Part shown: one piece after another, positions 1 to 11,368 of the stretch
Position numbering within the stretch: the first letter of the stretch is position 1
Layout of the letters: every line of letters begins with the position of its first letter
NCBI RefSeq assembly: GCF_001625195.1
Contig: NC_054390.1
Location: 8,901,222-8,965,221, forward strand
Source of the DNA: Drechmeria coniospora
Lineage: Eukaryota; Ascomycota; Sordariomycetes; Hypocreales; Ophiocordycipitaceae
Direction of reading: 5' to 3'
Length of the DNA stretch: 64,000 bases
Notes under the pieces: generated by a model
Databases searched by the model: none
What the model saw: the letters and a program-made list of their open reading frames with translations, nothing else
Told to the model about the DNA's origin: nothing
Program-made: the position numbers and the translations under genes

Positions 1-1204
1 AGACGGGAAACTGCATCTGCATATTCCTTGTCAGATTCCAATATTGGACCACGGTCAAGTCGCTCGACTCGAGCAGGAAAAGCCTAGCGGCGAGGTTCTG
101 CCACTTTTTGTGAAGCTGCTTTGCAACATGTCCGGAGCCGGGAAAACCTTGCTTTCCGTCATGCTTTCCGTCTTGCCCTCCGCCTTGCTTTCCATCTTCC
201 TTTCTGCCTGCCTCTCTGTCTGCCTCTCTGCCGGCTGTTCTGCCTTCACTCATCGTTTTCTTACTGGTTGCCATCTGATACCGACTACCCACCGGACAAC
301 AGATGACCGGTCGGTCTCTGAATTGCCCCTCCGAGGCCGGAGCGTTCGCCCAATAATTCGTACCGTTCGCCCAACAACCACACCACAACGAGCCGTCATT
401 CATTTCGACGCTGGACGCTCTTCATCCTGCGTGCTGCAAAAAGCCAGGCTTGTCGATATCGATATGACGCAACTACAAGCAACGGCGCTGTTAGGATTGG
501 TTCCTATAATGGTTCCATTCTTCTACCAAGTCTGCCCCCAGATACTTACATGGCAGCCTAGCAGGCACGCATGGCGGAGTCACGTCAATAGTGTTGCACG
601 TCGCCTGCGCGGAAAGATGAATGGCACAAGGTGGAATGGACCAGGCCTAGTGCTACGGCCTGGGCGACTGGCGAACGCCTAGCCTACTGTTCGCCGTTTG
701 CCATCTCTTCCGCTGCTCGGGAAGTCTGAAGCGCACAAGGTTCAAGCAAGCCACGACACGTCGAGATCAAGCCGCTCACGGGTGCCTTTCCTTCCGGCGA
801 AATCCGTGCCCAGCCTGCAGAGCACTGACGTCCTGGATACCCTTACTTGTGCTTGTCCCCGGTGCTGGCCATGTGGGTGGCTCGTGTAGAAACTCTCTCC
901 CATACGCAAGAGTGTATCATTCATGCGTACGTGCCCACTCGAAGCAGGCTGCGAGCTCGTTCATGGCCACGTCGGCCACGGCCATCTCACATCGCACCGA
1001 GCAAGTGCTAGGATGCGGTCGGCAGACACTACCTAGTGCTTGACTGGTAATATCTAGCAGCAGGGGGTGTGAACTGGGTGGGCAGTGCTCGGTAGGTTCG
1101 TTCTAGGTAGTCGTCCTTGCGCCGCCATCGCAATGTACATCGACATCGACCATCGACCTCCTCCGACGCCCGATGCCCAGACCGCCGGCACGCGCTCGTC
1201 CTTT
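1..1204. other. Left-edge intergenic stretch, no gene seen
   Basis: No reading frame here has recognisable protein features. The longest, 44-682 on the plus strand, is a biased run of Leu, Ser and Cys produced by a CT-rich repeat at about 150-240. The stretch ends at the stop codon of the minus-strand CCT4 gene, so its right part should hold the CCT4 3' untranslated region. Confidence 0.6.
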
Positions 1205-3016
1205 TCATCTCGTCAAGGCAATGTCATCTATCCTCAGAATCATCTTCACCGTCTCCGCCGCCAGCTCAATGGCGCTCGTACTCACCAGCAGCGGCTGCAG
1301 CACGTTCTCCTTCGAAATGTTCGTGTTGACGCCACCCGACTTGATGCTCACGCCCGCATTCTTCTCGCCCATCTCGTGCCGGTGCCTCAGGTCCGTCACC
1401 ACCTTGATGCTGTTCAAGCCCGCGTTCTCGGCCAGCGTCGTCGGGATCACCTCCATGGCGTCGGCAAAGGCCTTCCAGCAGATGGCCTCGGTGCCCGTCA
1501 GGCCACGCGCCTGCTTCGACAGCTGAGCCGCGATCTCGATCTCGGCCGCGCCGCCGCCGGCGATGAGCGCCTTCTTCTTCACGAGGCAGCGCATGACGCA
1601 GAGCGCGTCGTGCAAGCTGCGCTCCGCCTCCTCGAGGATGAGAGAGTTGGCGCCGCGGACGACGACGGAGACGGTCTTGCCCGTCGCCTTGGCGCCCGTC
1701 ACCTTGACCATGCGCGCGCCCGACGACTGCACCTCCTCGACGAGGTCGGCGGAGCCGAGCTTGTCCTCGGTGAAGGATTCGATGTCGGCGATGGGCTTGC
1801 ATCCCGTCGACTTGCAGATGAACTCGACCTCGTCCCGCTCAATGTCCTTGATGGCGAGGATGCCGAGCTTGGCGAGGAAGTGGAGGGAGAGGTCGTTGAC
1901 GGCGTCGCGGAGGATCGACTTCTGGATCAGCAGCACGTTGCACTTGGCCTTCTTGATCTTCTTGGCCATGTTCAGCAGGTAGAGGCGCTCCTCCTTGACG
2001 ATCTTGTCCATTTGCCTATAGTCGTTGACCTGAATCGTGTTCTCCATCTGCCGCCGAGCGAGTCGGTGAGTCAGCACGGGGGCGGGGTCTGGGCTCATTT
2101 CCGGCGCGCGGCCGCAAGGGAATCGGCATCCGTCAACTCACATCCGGCTTGGGCGGGCTCAGCTGGAACTGGATCAGTCCGATGCGCGCCTTCTCCATCC
2201 GCGCCGGTCCGCCGGCGTTCTTCAGCACAGGCTGGTTGAGGACGAGGCCGTCGACGAGCTCGCTGTCCTCGATGGTTCCCCCCACCTTTTTGATGATTCG
2301 AATGTTGTTCAGGTCCACGTTATCCGCCGTCTTGATGTCGATCGTCTTGGTAACCGAGTTGACGGCCATGGGCCCGAGGAGGTTCGAGTACTGCGACACA
2401 ATCTTGGACGACAGCGACGTGTTGGCCGCTTGCAGGAGGGAAGCGGTGTCGCTGAGGGAGATGGGCTGGGACATGTCGTGCAGCACCTCCACCGCCGCGC
2501 CGGCTGCTCTCTGGAAGGCCTCGGAGATGACGGAAGGGTGGATGCCTTTGGACAGCAGCCGGTCGGCGGCGCCGAGCAAGCTTCCGCAGATGACGACGAC
2601 CGAGGTGGTGCCGTCGCCGGCCTCGACGTCTTGGGCGCCGGCGAGGTTGACGAGCATCTTCGCCGTCGGGTGCATGACCGACATGCTCTTGAGCATCGTG
2701 TGGCCGTCGTTGGTGATGATGGTCTCGCCCTTGCCGCTCCGGATCATCTTGTCCATGCCTCGGGGGCCGAGAGAGGTTCGGATCGCATCGGCAACCGCTG
2801 CCATGCTGTCAGTCACCTTGCCGCACGAGCGCTCTAGTCTCGGACCGGGCACGAACCTCTGGCCGCGACAATGTTGGACGACCGGACGGCCATCGGCTTC
2901 TCCTTGTCCTGCTACCCTGTCAGCGGGGCGCTCGCCAGCTCCGAGGAAGCAAACGCGGTCCGTACCCTGAAGGTGGCATTCTGGGACTTGCCGCTGGCTA
3001 CGGCGGACGCGGACAT
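1205..3016 (-). CDS. CCT4: T-complex protein 1 subunit delta (CCT4), chaperonin TRiC
   Basis: This is one of the eight subunits of the cytosolic TRiC/CCT chaperonin, which folds actin, tubulin and other proteins by ATP hydrolysis. I model four exons on the minus strand: 3016-2966, 2908-2857, 2797-2142 and 2047-1205, giving 533 residues, the usual CCT length. The N-terminal SQNATFR joins DKEKP, then [19 protein letters not shown], which is the group II chaperonin start and ATP-site region. The ATP-binding motif GDGTTSVVV follows. The first two introns have CTGAC branch sites close to the 3' AG. I chose the ATG at 3016 because it directly precedes the conserved SQNATF segment; an upstream in-frame ATG at 3118 would add 34 unconserved residues. 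The splices and frame agree throughout. Confidence 0.96.
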
Positions 3017-3885
3017 GGCTGCGACGCTTTCTTCTGGGCCCAGGATTCTTCCTTCTCTCGTCGATTTGGCGTCGCGTTGGCGGAGAGTCGTGGGCGTTGA
3101 ATGTGAATGGGATCCCAACGTTTGCTGCCGCCTGCTCTGGTTCGGTTCACAGTCGTTGGCAGACGGTGATTATCTATCGGGTTCTACTTGGTACGGCAGG
3201 ACATTGGGTAGCAGGCAGCTAGAATTTTTGGACCGGGCCAGCAGATTCTCCATCTTCCGATGCAAGGTACTGTACATGTGCTGCACGGAGTACACCTACT
3301 GTACGGAGTACAGCGACAGGTACAGGTACGCTACAGGTACAGGTACAGGCACTTGCCACATGCACCAAGTTTACAGTAAGTACAAGTAAGTGCAGTAATA
3401 GCCACATGCACTTTGCAAGTACTTACTAGCCACACGCACTAAGTATAAGTACAAGTGCTAGCCATCTGCACTGTACGTACAAGTACTACCCGTACATAGT
3501 ACAAACTACAAAGTAGAGTACAGTGAACCGCGGATGCATGTACTTACTCCGTACTCCGTACTCTTGGGTGTACTTGTAGGTCATGTACCACTTGTACTGT
3601 ACAGAGTACAGCACAGTGCCTACATACTTGTACTTACATGTACAACTACACCTAGCTGTGGGTCCGTGCGGTGAGCTCAGGTCAATCAGGCAGGCTGAGC
3701 TTACGGAATGCTTCTTGTGCAACAACCTCCCATCACAAAAGCCATCGACAAGACCAGCTACTCTGTTACCCCATCAAGGCATCTGCTCCCCTGCCATTCT
3801 CTACGCCGCATCTCGAGACGTGTAGGACACCCAGAGGCTTCTGCCCGTCTCAGACGAATCGGCCAACGCGCCCCCAGTCTGCGTC
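3017..3885. other. Intergenic region between divergent CCT4 and RPT1
   Basis: This is the divergent promoter region of CCT4 (minus) and RPT1 (plus). Its centre, about 3260-3660, is dense in short GTAC, TACAGGTAC and ACTCCGTAC words. No supported gene lies inside; the frames there are translations of the low-complexity repeat. Confidence 0.6.
3260..3660. repeat. GTAC-rich low-complexity array
   Basis: Short words such as CAGGTACAGGTAC, AAGTACAAGTA and ACTCCGTACTCCGTACT recur irregularly here. It is one of many dispersed intergenic arrays built from the same vocabulary. It is not a strict tandem repeat. Confidence 0.7.
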
Positions 3886-5431
3886 ATGGTGCGCGAGCCC
3901 TCCCCTTGGCGCTGCCAACCAAACCCTCGCTTCCGGCCTCCTCGCTGACAATGGCAGCCTTCCGCGACCGGCCAAAACTGGGAGAAGTACCAGAAGACGT
4001 TTGCCGACGATGAAGTACCGGAGAAGAAGATCACTCCCCTCACGGATGAGTATGCGCAGCCGAAAACGCCCCCGAGTGTTCGGCCAAGGCCTCGACGGCT
4101 GACGCGGCGGCCAACAGGGATATCCAAGTGCTCAAGACGTACGGCGCGGCGCCTTACGGGAAGTCATTAAAGAAGCTGGAGAAGCAAATCAAGGAAAAGC
4201 AACAGAGCGTGGACGACAAGATTGGTGTCAAGGTACGACGGTGGCGGCTGGCCTTGGTCCTGGCCGCATCCGATCCCGTCTCGTTCTTGGTCCGGCTGAC
4301 GATGAAACAAACGCACAGGAGTCTGATACCGGTCTGGCGCCACCCCATATGTGGGATGTGGCGGCCGACCGGCAAAGAATGGCCGAGGAGCAACCGTTCC
4401 AGGTGGCGCGCTGCACCAAGATCATCGAGGACGAGAAGGGCGACGAGTCCAAGAAGAAGTATGTCATCAACGTCAAGCAAATCGCCAAATTCGTCGTCCA
4501 GCTCGGAGACCGCGTCAGCCCGACGGACATCGAGGAAGGGATGCGAGTCGGTGTGGATAGGAACAAGTACCAGATCATGCTGCCCCTTCCCCCGAAGATC
4601 GATGCCAGCGTCACCATGATGACGGTCGAGGAGAAGCCCGACGTCACCTACGGCGACGTCGGAGGGTGCAAGGAGCAGGTGGAGAAGCTGAGGGAAGTCG
4701 TCGAGATGCCCTTGCTGTCTCCCGAGCGCTTCGTCAACCTGGGCATCGACCCGCCCAAGGGCGCCTTGCTCTACGGACCGCCGGGCACCGGCAAGACGCT
4801 CTGCGCGCGAGCCGTGGCCAACAGAACCGACGCCACCTTCATCCGAGTCATCGGCAGCGAGCTCGTCCAGAAATACGTCGGCGAGGGAGCCAGGATGGTG
4901 CGCGAGCTGTTCGAGATGGCGCGGACGAAGAAGGCGTGCATCATCTTCTTTGACGAGATCGACGCCGTCGGCGGTGCCCGCTTCGACGACGGAGCCGGCG
5001 GCGACAACGAGGTGCAACGGACCATGCTCGAGCTCATCACCCAGCTCGACGGCTTCGACGCCCGAGGAAACATCAAGGTCATGTTTGCCACCAACAGACC
5101 GTCGACGCTCGATCCGGCTCTCATGCGGCCCGGCCGCATCGACAGGAAGATTGAGTTTTCCCTCCCCGACCTCGAGGGGCGGGCCAACATCCTGCGCATC
5201 CATGCCAAGAGCATGTCGGTCGAGCGAGACATTCGATGGGAGCTCATCTCGCGCCTGTGCCCCAACGCCACGGGCGCCGAGCTGCGCAGCGTGTGCACGG
5301 AAGCGGGCATGTTCGCCATCAGGGCGCGACGAAAGGTGGCGTCGGAGAAGGATTTCCTCAGCGCCGTGGACAAGGTCATCAAAGGCAACCTCAAGTTCAA
5401 CTCGACGGCGACGTATATGCAATACAACTAA
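3886..5431 (+). CDS. RPT1: 26S proteasome regulatory subunit 7 (Rpt1), AAA ATPase
   Basis: Rpt1 is one of six AAA ATPases in the base of the 19S particle; it unfolds ubiquitinated substrates and opens the 20S gate. Four exons (3886-3888, 3958-4049, 4118-4232, 4319-5431) give 440 residues, normal for the family. The first exon is only the ATG: the intron begins immediately after it and splicing gives [16 protein letters not shown], a typical Rpt1 N-terminus. A stop in frame just upstream of WQPSATGQ rules out an unspliced start. Walker A GPPGTGKT lies near residues 223-230 and Walker B IIFFDEID near 278-285. The C-terminus ends YMQYN, as in yeast Rpt1. The branch-like CTGAC words sit just before the 3' ends of introns 1 and 3. 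Confidence 0.96.
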
Positions 5432-7367
5432 GACCTGCTTCCGGCCGTCTACGCCAGCTGGCTCCCGGTTTGCGATGGAACCAGCGGCACTCTACTATCC
5501 CGTCGACGATGATGTCGCTGCACAGCAATCATTGCTTCGGTCTCTGCGGCGGATCCTTGCGCTCGACGTGGTGGTGGTTGGAGAGGTCGCCAACTCTCCT
5601 AGGCAAGCCATTTGCCCGAGGTGCCGTTGAAGTCACCTGCATACCACCGCACAGCCCGTCAAGTCGATGACGGTAGAGGCAAGGACCCGTCAATGATGCG
5701 TGCAAGACCAGGGTGGCCATGGACGCACAAGGAAGATTGTAAGTCGAATAATCCGCGTCGTTAGATGGGCCTGGGCGGCCCGGAGCGTTGAAATAGAAGC
5801 GACGGCGCTGCCTAGACGCGCGCGTGCTTTTCGATGAGAGAATTCACCCATGCGAAATCTACATGGCATCAGCTGGAGCCCTTTGTCGGTTTTGTCGGTG
5901 TCCAGGTCAAACGTAGAGTGCGCCTCAACATGTCGAGAGGAGGCAATGAACACACATGCTTCCCTGCCGTGGGTCACGAGTCGCCGACATCCTTCTCGCG
6001 GCTTCCATCGCATACTGTGCGTACTTGCTGCCTGCATGCAGAACTCTCACGTTGTTGCATCAAACAACATGGCAATTGATGCCGGTTTGTACAAGCCCAA
6101 GCGTGCGTCATTATGTTGCAGGTATGGATCGGTGTTGTGTTCCGCGAGATAATGATCCGTCCGTTCCTTGCACCATGGCATTTGCGCTTGGGGGCATGGC
6201 AACACCTCCGTGACCGGCTCCTCTCCCTAACTCCCGCTGGAGGCTGCAGGTTCGTGCCATCTCAATCTGATGGTCCGTCCGGCACGCGAGTGCGCTGTGA
6301 GCGGCGCTGGCAGCGCTGACATTCTCGACGATTGCCTATCGAGCAATCCCTTCCTTCGTGACCGACCGACTAAAGCGTGTCGACCTGTGGCTTGGCCGGG
6401 CGCAGAGAGCCGATGGCGCTAATCTGTACGTGGCATTCCGCACCGCCAGATGCCTGCGCCACATCTCAACCCAGGGCGCAATGACGAGCCAAGGATGGAA
6501 GAAGATGGAAGCTATTCGAACCACGCCCGTTGCACGATAGATGCCAAATCCTTGGGGTTTGCTATATGCCGCCTTCGACAAGGTCGTTGTGTGCTTTAAC
6601 GCCTATTTCAACTGTCGTTCCATCCGATGCCATGCATCGTCGCTCGTGCGGCCGTCATCGAGCCATATTTTCCAGGCAGCATTCTTCTTTCCAGCTCCCC
6701 TGGGTTGGGTCCTCGACGGGAGCAACAAACGCTGGACTATGCAGACAAGCGAGCAATTCGCGCCTCAAACGCAGGTCTCACAAGTACGCAGAATCTGATG
6801 GTGACGGCGCTGCGAACAGCCTGGCCGGTTACTTCGTACGTCATCGTGAAGCTTCGTGATGCTCCGCATCCGGCTGGTCATCGATCTGGTGGTTCATGTC
6901 TGGTCTCAGAAACAACGCGTTGCGGTAGGTTTGGGGTGTCGCATTGCTGCTGAACGGCGATCGTCCGCAATATGCCGCACGCAGCCAAGGTAGCCCTCAT
7001 GGTCATCTTGAAGGCGGCAAACTACGACTTGGCCGTGAAAAGTTCAAACAACAGTGAAGTCGTCGTCATTGAGTTGCGGGTTCGATGTGCCGTCCCAACT
7101 AGGCCTAGCCTGATCTAGGATTCACAGTGCTCTTTCCACCACCACCACCCCCCACCCCCCCCCCTACTGGTACTGACTTACACCGACTCCGAAAAGCAGC
7201 ATGTCTCCGTATAAATGCAACGATCCCCGACTCGCGGCAAGGCTACGAAAGAAACCAATTGCGTCATCTCTCATCTTCTCTTTCTTCTCGCTTCATCCCT
7301 TCGTCCCTTATTTCGACCTCCTTACTCGGGCAAATCGAAGCGAGCTTGGGTGGAAAGATACGTCGTC
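5432..7367. other. Intergenic region, no gene seen
   Basis: About 1.9 kb between RPT1 and the secreted-protein gene. The frames present are shorter than 120 codons, overlap one another on both strands and show no motif. The stretch lacks the dense ACTCCGTAC arrays of other gaps. A CCACCACC and poly-C run lies at about 7137-7165, followed by a CT-rich leader, probably the 5' region of the next gene. Confidence 0.55.
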
Positions 7368-8420
7368 ATGGGTCAACGTTGGATTGCGTTGTGCAGCCTC
7401 CTGAGCTTGGCCCTCGCCAAGGTGCCCATCAGAGATTGCTATCTCGGATCGCCTCCTTATTGCAACAATTCGCTGGCGGCGGATCCGACATGTCGTGGTC
7501 TCGAGGTGACAACTGCCGACGGTTGGAAGCGAATGGACTGCGACTACGTCATCTACAACATTCCGGCAACAGCCCGACAGACTCGAAAGTGGATCGTGAT
7601 ACACGCAGGTGCCTGCGATACTTATACCGAATTTCTCGGCGACTACTTCGCTCCCACCCTGGGGCTCAACATCTTCGGATTGCGCCCCTGTGGGGGTTTC
7701 GAGGATAGCCTGTGCGCTGCTCGTCATGACTATGATTCGTGCATCGCCCTCCACGCATCTTGGTTCATGCCGCATCCGTTGGGCACGAGTCCAGAAATCA
7801 CCCTGTAAGCTCCCCCTCCGAGGGCGACCCGACTGGCGAGATTGTGTAGGTGTGACTATGCTGAACGGAACAGACACGGCCTCGGTTTCAACCCTCCCGC
7901 CCTTGTCGACATCTATCACACGCCCGACACCAACATGCTCTTCCTGCACGAGTACGGGGACACGAGCGCCAGCTACGATTGGTTTTCCGCCGATGGCTGC
8001 AATGCTACAAGCAAGCCGCTCTACATGTGCGTGGCCGCCATCGATCCCAATTTCGCCAGCAAATTCTCGGCCATCAAATCGATACTCGAGGGCGCCTTTA
8101 CCGACACGCCGGGCTTCCCCTGCAAGCTCGAAGTGGTTGATGCGATGCCGTATGCACAGGACGCCGACGCAGCGATCCCCTGCACGGGAATCCTCCGAGA
8201 ATACAACGATCCGGTCAAATTTGGCGCCGACCCCTCCGGAGCGCCCAACTGGGCGTGGGAAATGCCGCCCTTTATGACTCGGGCGATCCAGCTGGCAACC
8301 GAAGTGGAACCGGATGGGACCATGGTGAATGCCTTTAGCAGGGCCATAAATATCGCCTTGTGTAAGAAGTTTGATGATGCTCATGCCACCAACTGCTACG
8401 ATGACGATATGCTCACTTGA
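7368..8420 (+). CDS. Putative secreted cysteine-rich protein of unknown function
   Basis: Two exons (7368-7804, 7874-8420) give 327 residues. The intron starts GTAAGC and ends GGAACAG, and the junction restores frame (Leu-His-Gly-Leu-Gly). The N-terminus MGQRWIALCSLLSLALAKV is a plausible signal peptide: Arg near the start, a hydrophobic core and a small residue before the likely cleavage site. The mature part has 14 cysteines, an even number spread along the chain, and two N-glycosylation sequons (NNS, NAT). I see no anchor or transmembrane segment. I do not recognise a catalytic motif or a named family. Secretion and disulfide bonding are inferred. A secreted hydrolase-like protein or an effector would both fit; nothing in the sequence decides. 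Confidence 0.8.
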
Positions 8421-9862
8421 AGTGCTTGCGCCGGCAATTGGTCAAGAGTGCTCCGGCGTTTGCAATGACAATCACAAGCCTTTTCGGCATCAGGTCGCTC
8501 GATTGCCACGATGCTCTACGTATCAGTGGTGAACGGCTTGGGCGTACAGCACGGGAGGCTCGTGCAAGGTGTTCGTATCGACAGACCCGTGGAGAGAACG
8601 AATCCGACTCTGGGTATTGAATCCATACGCTTGATACCAGTTCCTACTGAGATGTTATTATTCGGAACACCCTTCTGGAGAGCATTACTTATATTCGTCA
8701 TGCTTGCATTTAGATTGGCGGTTTTGAGTGCAAGGCACCTGGATGGAGCTGGCTCTACTTGTGCAGATTAATTCCTTAATGCCTACGATACTCGAATTAA
8801 TAATATTCGTAATTGGTAATTCACACAGTACAACTAGCCGTACAATTACGTTCAGGTACGAGTAATAGCTGTACTTACGGTGATCCGTACCTTCGGTACA
8901 GTGTGTGGAGTACTGCAAGTGCAGTATTCCTGGCTACCCTACACTTGCAACCACTTTGCTTGTGATTTTGCCTGCTATAGACAGGTTATTAAGTATGTTG
9001 CATAGTAATGAATAGATTACTTAGAATATCAGCCGGACCACCATAGTGTGAGCAGAGCCCGTCTCTTGTATAATCCTGTTATACTGATGCCAGCAAATCA
9101 AATGACACGGAGTACCGACTCTGAGTTCACATGCTGCTCGGAAGCTGCTGTGGACAAGGAGGACTCCCAGGCTCTGTCTGGGACAGCGGTGTCATGACAC
9201 CACCAGACACACACAACTGCGCTACAGCCACTACAGTTACTACCACTTTACATCCGAAAATTGCCCATGAAACAAGACCTCCATAGAAGTGCCTTTGGTT
9301 AACTACTACTGTATCCAAACATGTCTGCATCAGCATACAGTGAGGGAGTGGCGTCGTATTCACCGGCATGTTCGGGGTGCCGTAGTACCACTAGGCCGTC
9401 ATGTCAACGTCGTCCAGGAGTTGATCAGATCTACTAGAGGCAAGCCTCTCGGTGCTTCATGCTTGGAAATCTGGAAAGCAGATGTGTGTACAGTAACTAT
9501 GCGACGTCGAGGCCGTGTGCTCCACTCGTCCATGAGCCGAAACGATCAAATTGAGACGCTGCTCGAAAAGAATTTCATGCTTGTTCTGAACGCAGAATAT
9601 GCACTGATGTTCCCGTCATCTTGTACTCCTCGATGCGCCGTGACCAAATATAAACCGCCTATGCTCTCGCCAAAGAAAAAAAAATCAGCATTTTCTGTTG
9701 AGAGTTTTCTCCCCGCATGTGCGCTAGCCGTCGAAACGAAGCCCAGGCGTTATGTGACGTGGCCGCCATTCCTTCTTCGTCAGCCATGGGTGAAAAGTGT
9801 GTACCATGCAGCATCGGTCGTGGTCGTGAATTCGTAAAATAATGCAGTATGATCGGATCGGA
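8421..9862. other. Intergenic region with an AT-rich island
   Basis: The stretch from about 8780 to 9260 is clearly richer in A and T than the rest of the window. It includes GTAC words near 8830-8930 and many TTA/TAA triplets around 8990-9110. The plus-strand frame at 9289-9837 shows no domain or protein-like pattern. No gene is supported. Confidence 0.5.
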
Positions 9863-10618
9863 TCAAGTGCTCGTCGCGGCACCGGACAGACAGCCTAGGC
9901 ACACCACCTCCCCAAGCAGTCCCTTCTCGACACAGCAGCGGCTGCAAACGACGGAACGGTGACCGTGAGCATCCCATCCCATGCCGCCGTCGGATGTCTT
10001 CTTTCGGCACGGCTCATCGAGCGTAGAGTCCACTAAGCGGCGAGGTGGCGGTGGCCGCTGTTGATTCGGAGGCACGTCGGCATCCGTCATGGTCGTGCTA
10101 AAGGGCGGGACGAAAAGGTCCCGGTCGGACAGCAGAGGCACGCTCTGGCACTCTCTGATGCAGACAAAGCAGGTCTGTAGGCTGCAGCCCTGACACACGG
10201 CAAAGGAGTCGACGTCTGATTTCTTGGTTGGTCTGCGGTGGCAGATGTGGCAAGGCGCGAGGAGGACCGGCATTTCGCCACCGGGGGTGGGCCGGCCCTG
10301 GTTCTGACCTTGCAGCGGTCTGTGCTGGGGAGGTGGTTGCCTCGGTCTGTGCGTGTGTGGTACCGGTTCATCGTGAAAAAACGCGTCGTCGTCGTCATCG
10401 TCGTCGTCGTCGTCGCTCAGTATCCTCGCGAGCTTCGACAGCGGGAACAGTTTGCGTGGGGGGAGCTCCGGGTGTGAGGGGGTCAGCAGGTAGAGATTTC
10501 CCTGCTTCTCTGGACTGTAGAGCCTATAGATGCCGCCATCGTCGTCTTCACGTCTTCGCTTGCGGCCGAGCTGGTGCAGGCTGTCGGAGGCGTCACGACC
10601 GCCACCCATGTATGGCAT
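9863..10618 (-). CDS. Conserved fungal cysteine-rich, probably zinc-binding protein
   Basis: A single-exon frame of 251 residues. The N-terminal half is polar with RKRRRED basic and acidic stretches and an unbroken run of ten Asp at residues 69-78, encoded by a GTC/ATC trinucleotide tract on the plus strand. The C-terminal half has paired cysteines: CHIC at 123-126, CQGC at 142-145, C150, C153 and C157, then CSRCC at 225-229 and CLGC at 240-243. The spacing suggests two or more zinc sites, but it matches no named finger that I can assign with confidence. To me it resembles uncharacterised proteins seen across Sordariomycetes. The ATG at 10618 opens the frame with MPYMGGG. Function unknown. 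Confidence 0.75.
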   Translation of the reverse strand: MPYMGGGRDASDSLHQLGRKRRREDDDGGIYRLYSPEKQGNLYLLTPSHPELPPRKLFPLSKLARILSDDDDDDDDDDAFFHDEPVPHTHRPRQPPPQHRPLQGQNQGRPTPGGEMPVLLAPCHICHRRPTKKSDVDSFAVCQGCSLQTCFVCIRECQSVPLLSDRDLFVPPFSTTMTDADVPPNQQRPPPPRRLVDSTLDEPCRKKTSDGGMGWDAHGHRSVVCSRCCVEKGLLGEVVCLGCLSGAATST

Positions 10619-11368
10619 CGTGTGTGGAAACGAGGCAAGTAAAAAACTCGAGTCAAACGCTGGTCGATGGGAGCAATATGCAGAGAGGAGCCCGAATATT
10701 CGGCTTCAACCACTGTCCGAGGCTTCATACATCGAGAGGTGGCTGCAGATGGGTAGGAGAAGTCGAATAAGGGGAAAGGGTTGGGTTGGGGTGGTTGGTA
10801 AGTCGCTCGAGGTGCCTCTCGCTTCGTTGATGAGGTGCACGGTCTATGTTTAGTCCGTCTGACCGAGTCGCCTGCGCGCCGTTCTCATTGGTGGCGGTTA
10901 CAGCGGCACAGCGCTCTCCGTAGCGCCCATTGCCGCCCTCTCGCGTCTCCACCACCAACCGTGACGGGTGCGGGAACGCTATGAGTACTTACTTAAGTAC
11001 TCCGTAAGTACTGTACAAGTAGTAATTACCGCTCATTCACAGTACCAATTCGTGCGGCGACCGCTTGGCTCGCAGCGGTTCATGCACACTCTCTCACGAC
11101 ACAGCATCCATCACAATCACCACCAATCCGTTGGGAGGTCAACCATTTTCATCCTTCATCCAAGTCGCGAGCTGTTGGCGAGTCGCCAGAGATAAAATGT
11201 TTCGACAAAAAAAAGGATTGAAATCGTACGTCTGATTTACACTCTACCTGCCGCTGCCACTCGACTTCTTTCAAAACATCAACCTCCATTCTACCCGCCT
11301 CCGCCGACAAAGGAAGCCGTTCCAGGGGGAGACTAGTATACATGCGAGGCCACGAGGCGGCCATGTCG
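10619..11368. other. Intergenic region
   Basis: About 750 bp between the cysteine-rich gene's start and the cytochrome c1 stop. It holds one short AAGTACTCCGTAAGTACTGTAC stretch near 10990-11020, and its right part should be the cytochrome c1 3' untranslated region. No supported gene. Confidence 0.5.

Noticed and set aside
44..682. 212-codon plus-strand frame at the left edge
   Set aside because: The composition is a Leu/Ser/Cys repeat from CT-rich DNA, with overlapping frames on the other strand and no domain.
1085..2239. 384-codon plus-strand frame over CCT4
   Set aside because: It is the antisense shadow of a well-conserved CCT4 exon. High GC keeps the opposite strand open.
4154..5422. 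422-codon minus-strand frame over RPT1
   Set aside because: Antisense of the conserved AAA ATPase exon; the protein is low-complexity His/Leu/Asp/Arg sequence.
9289..9837. 182-codon plus-strand frame
   Set aside because: No domain, poor protein-like composition and no supporting upstream signals apart from an internal TATA-like word.
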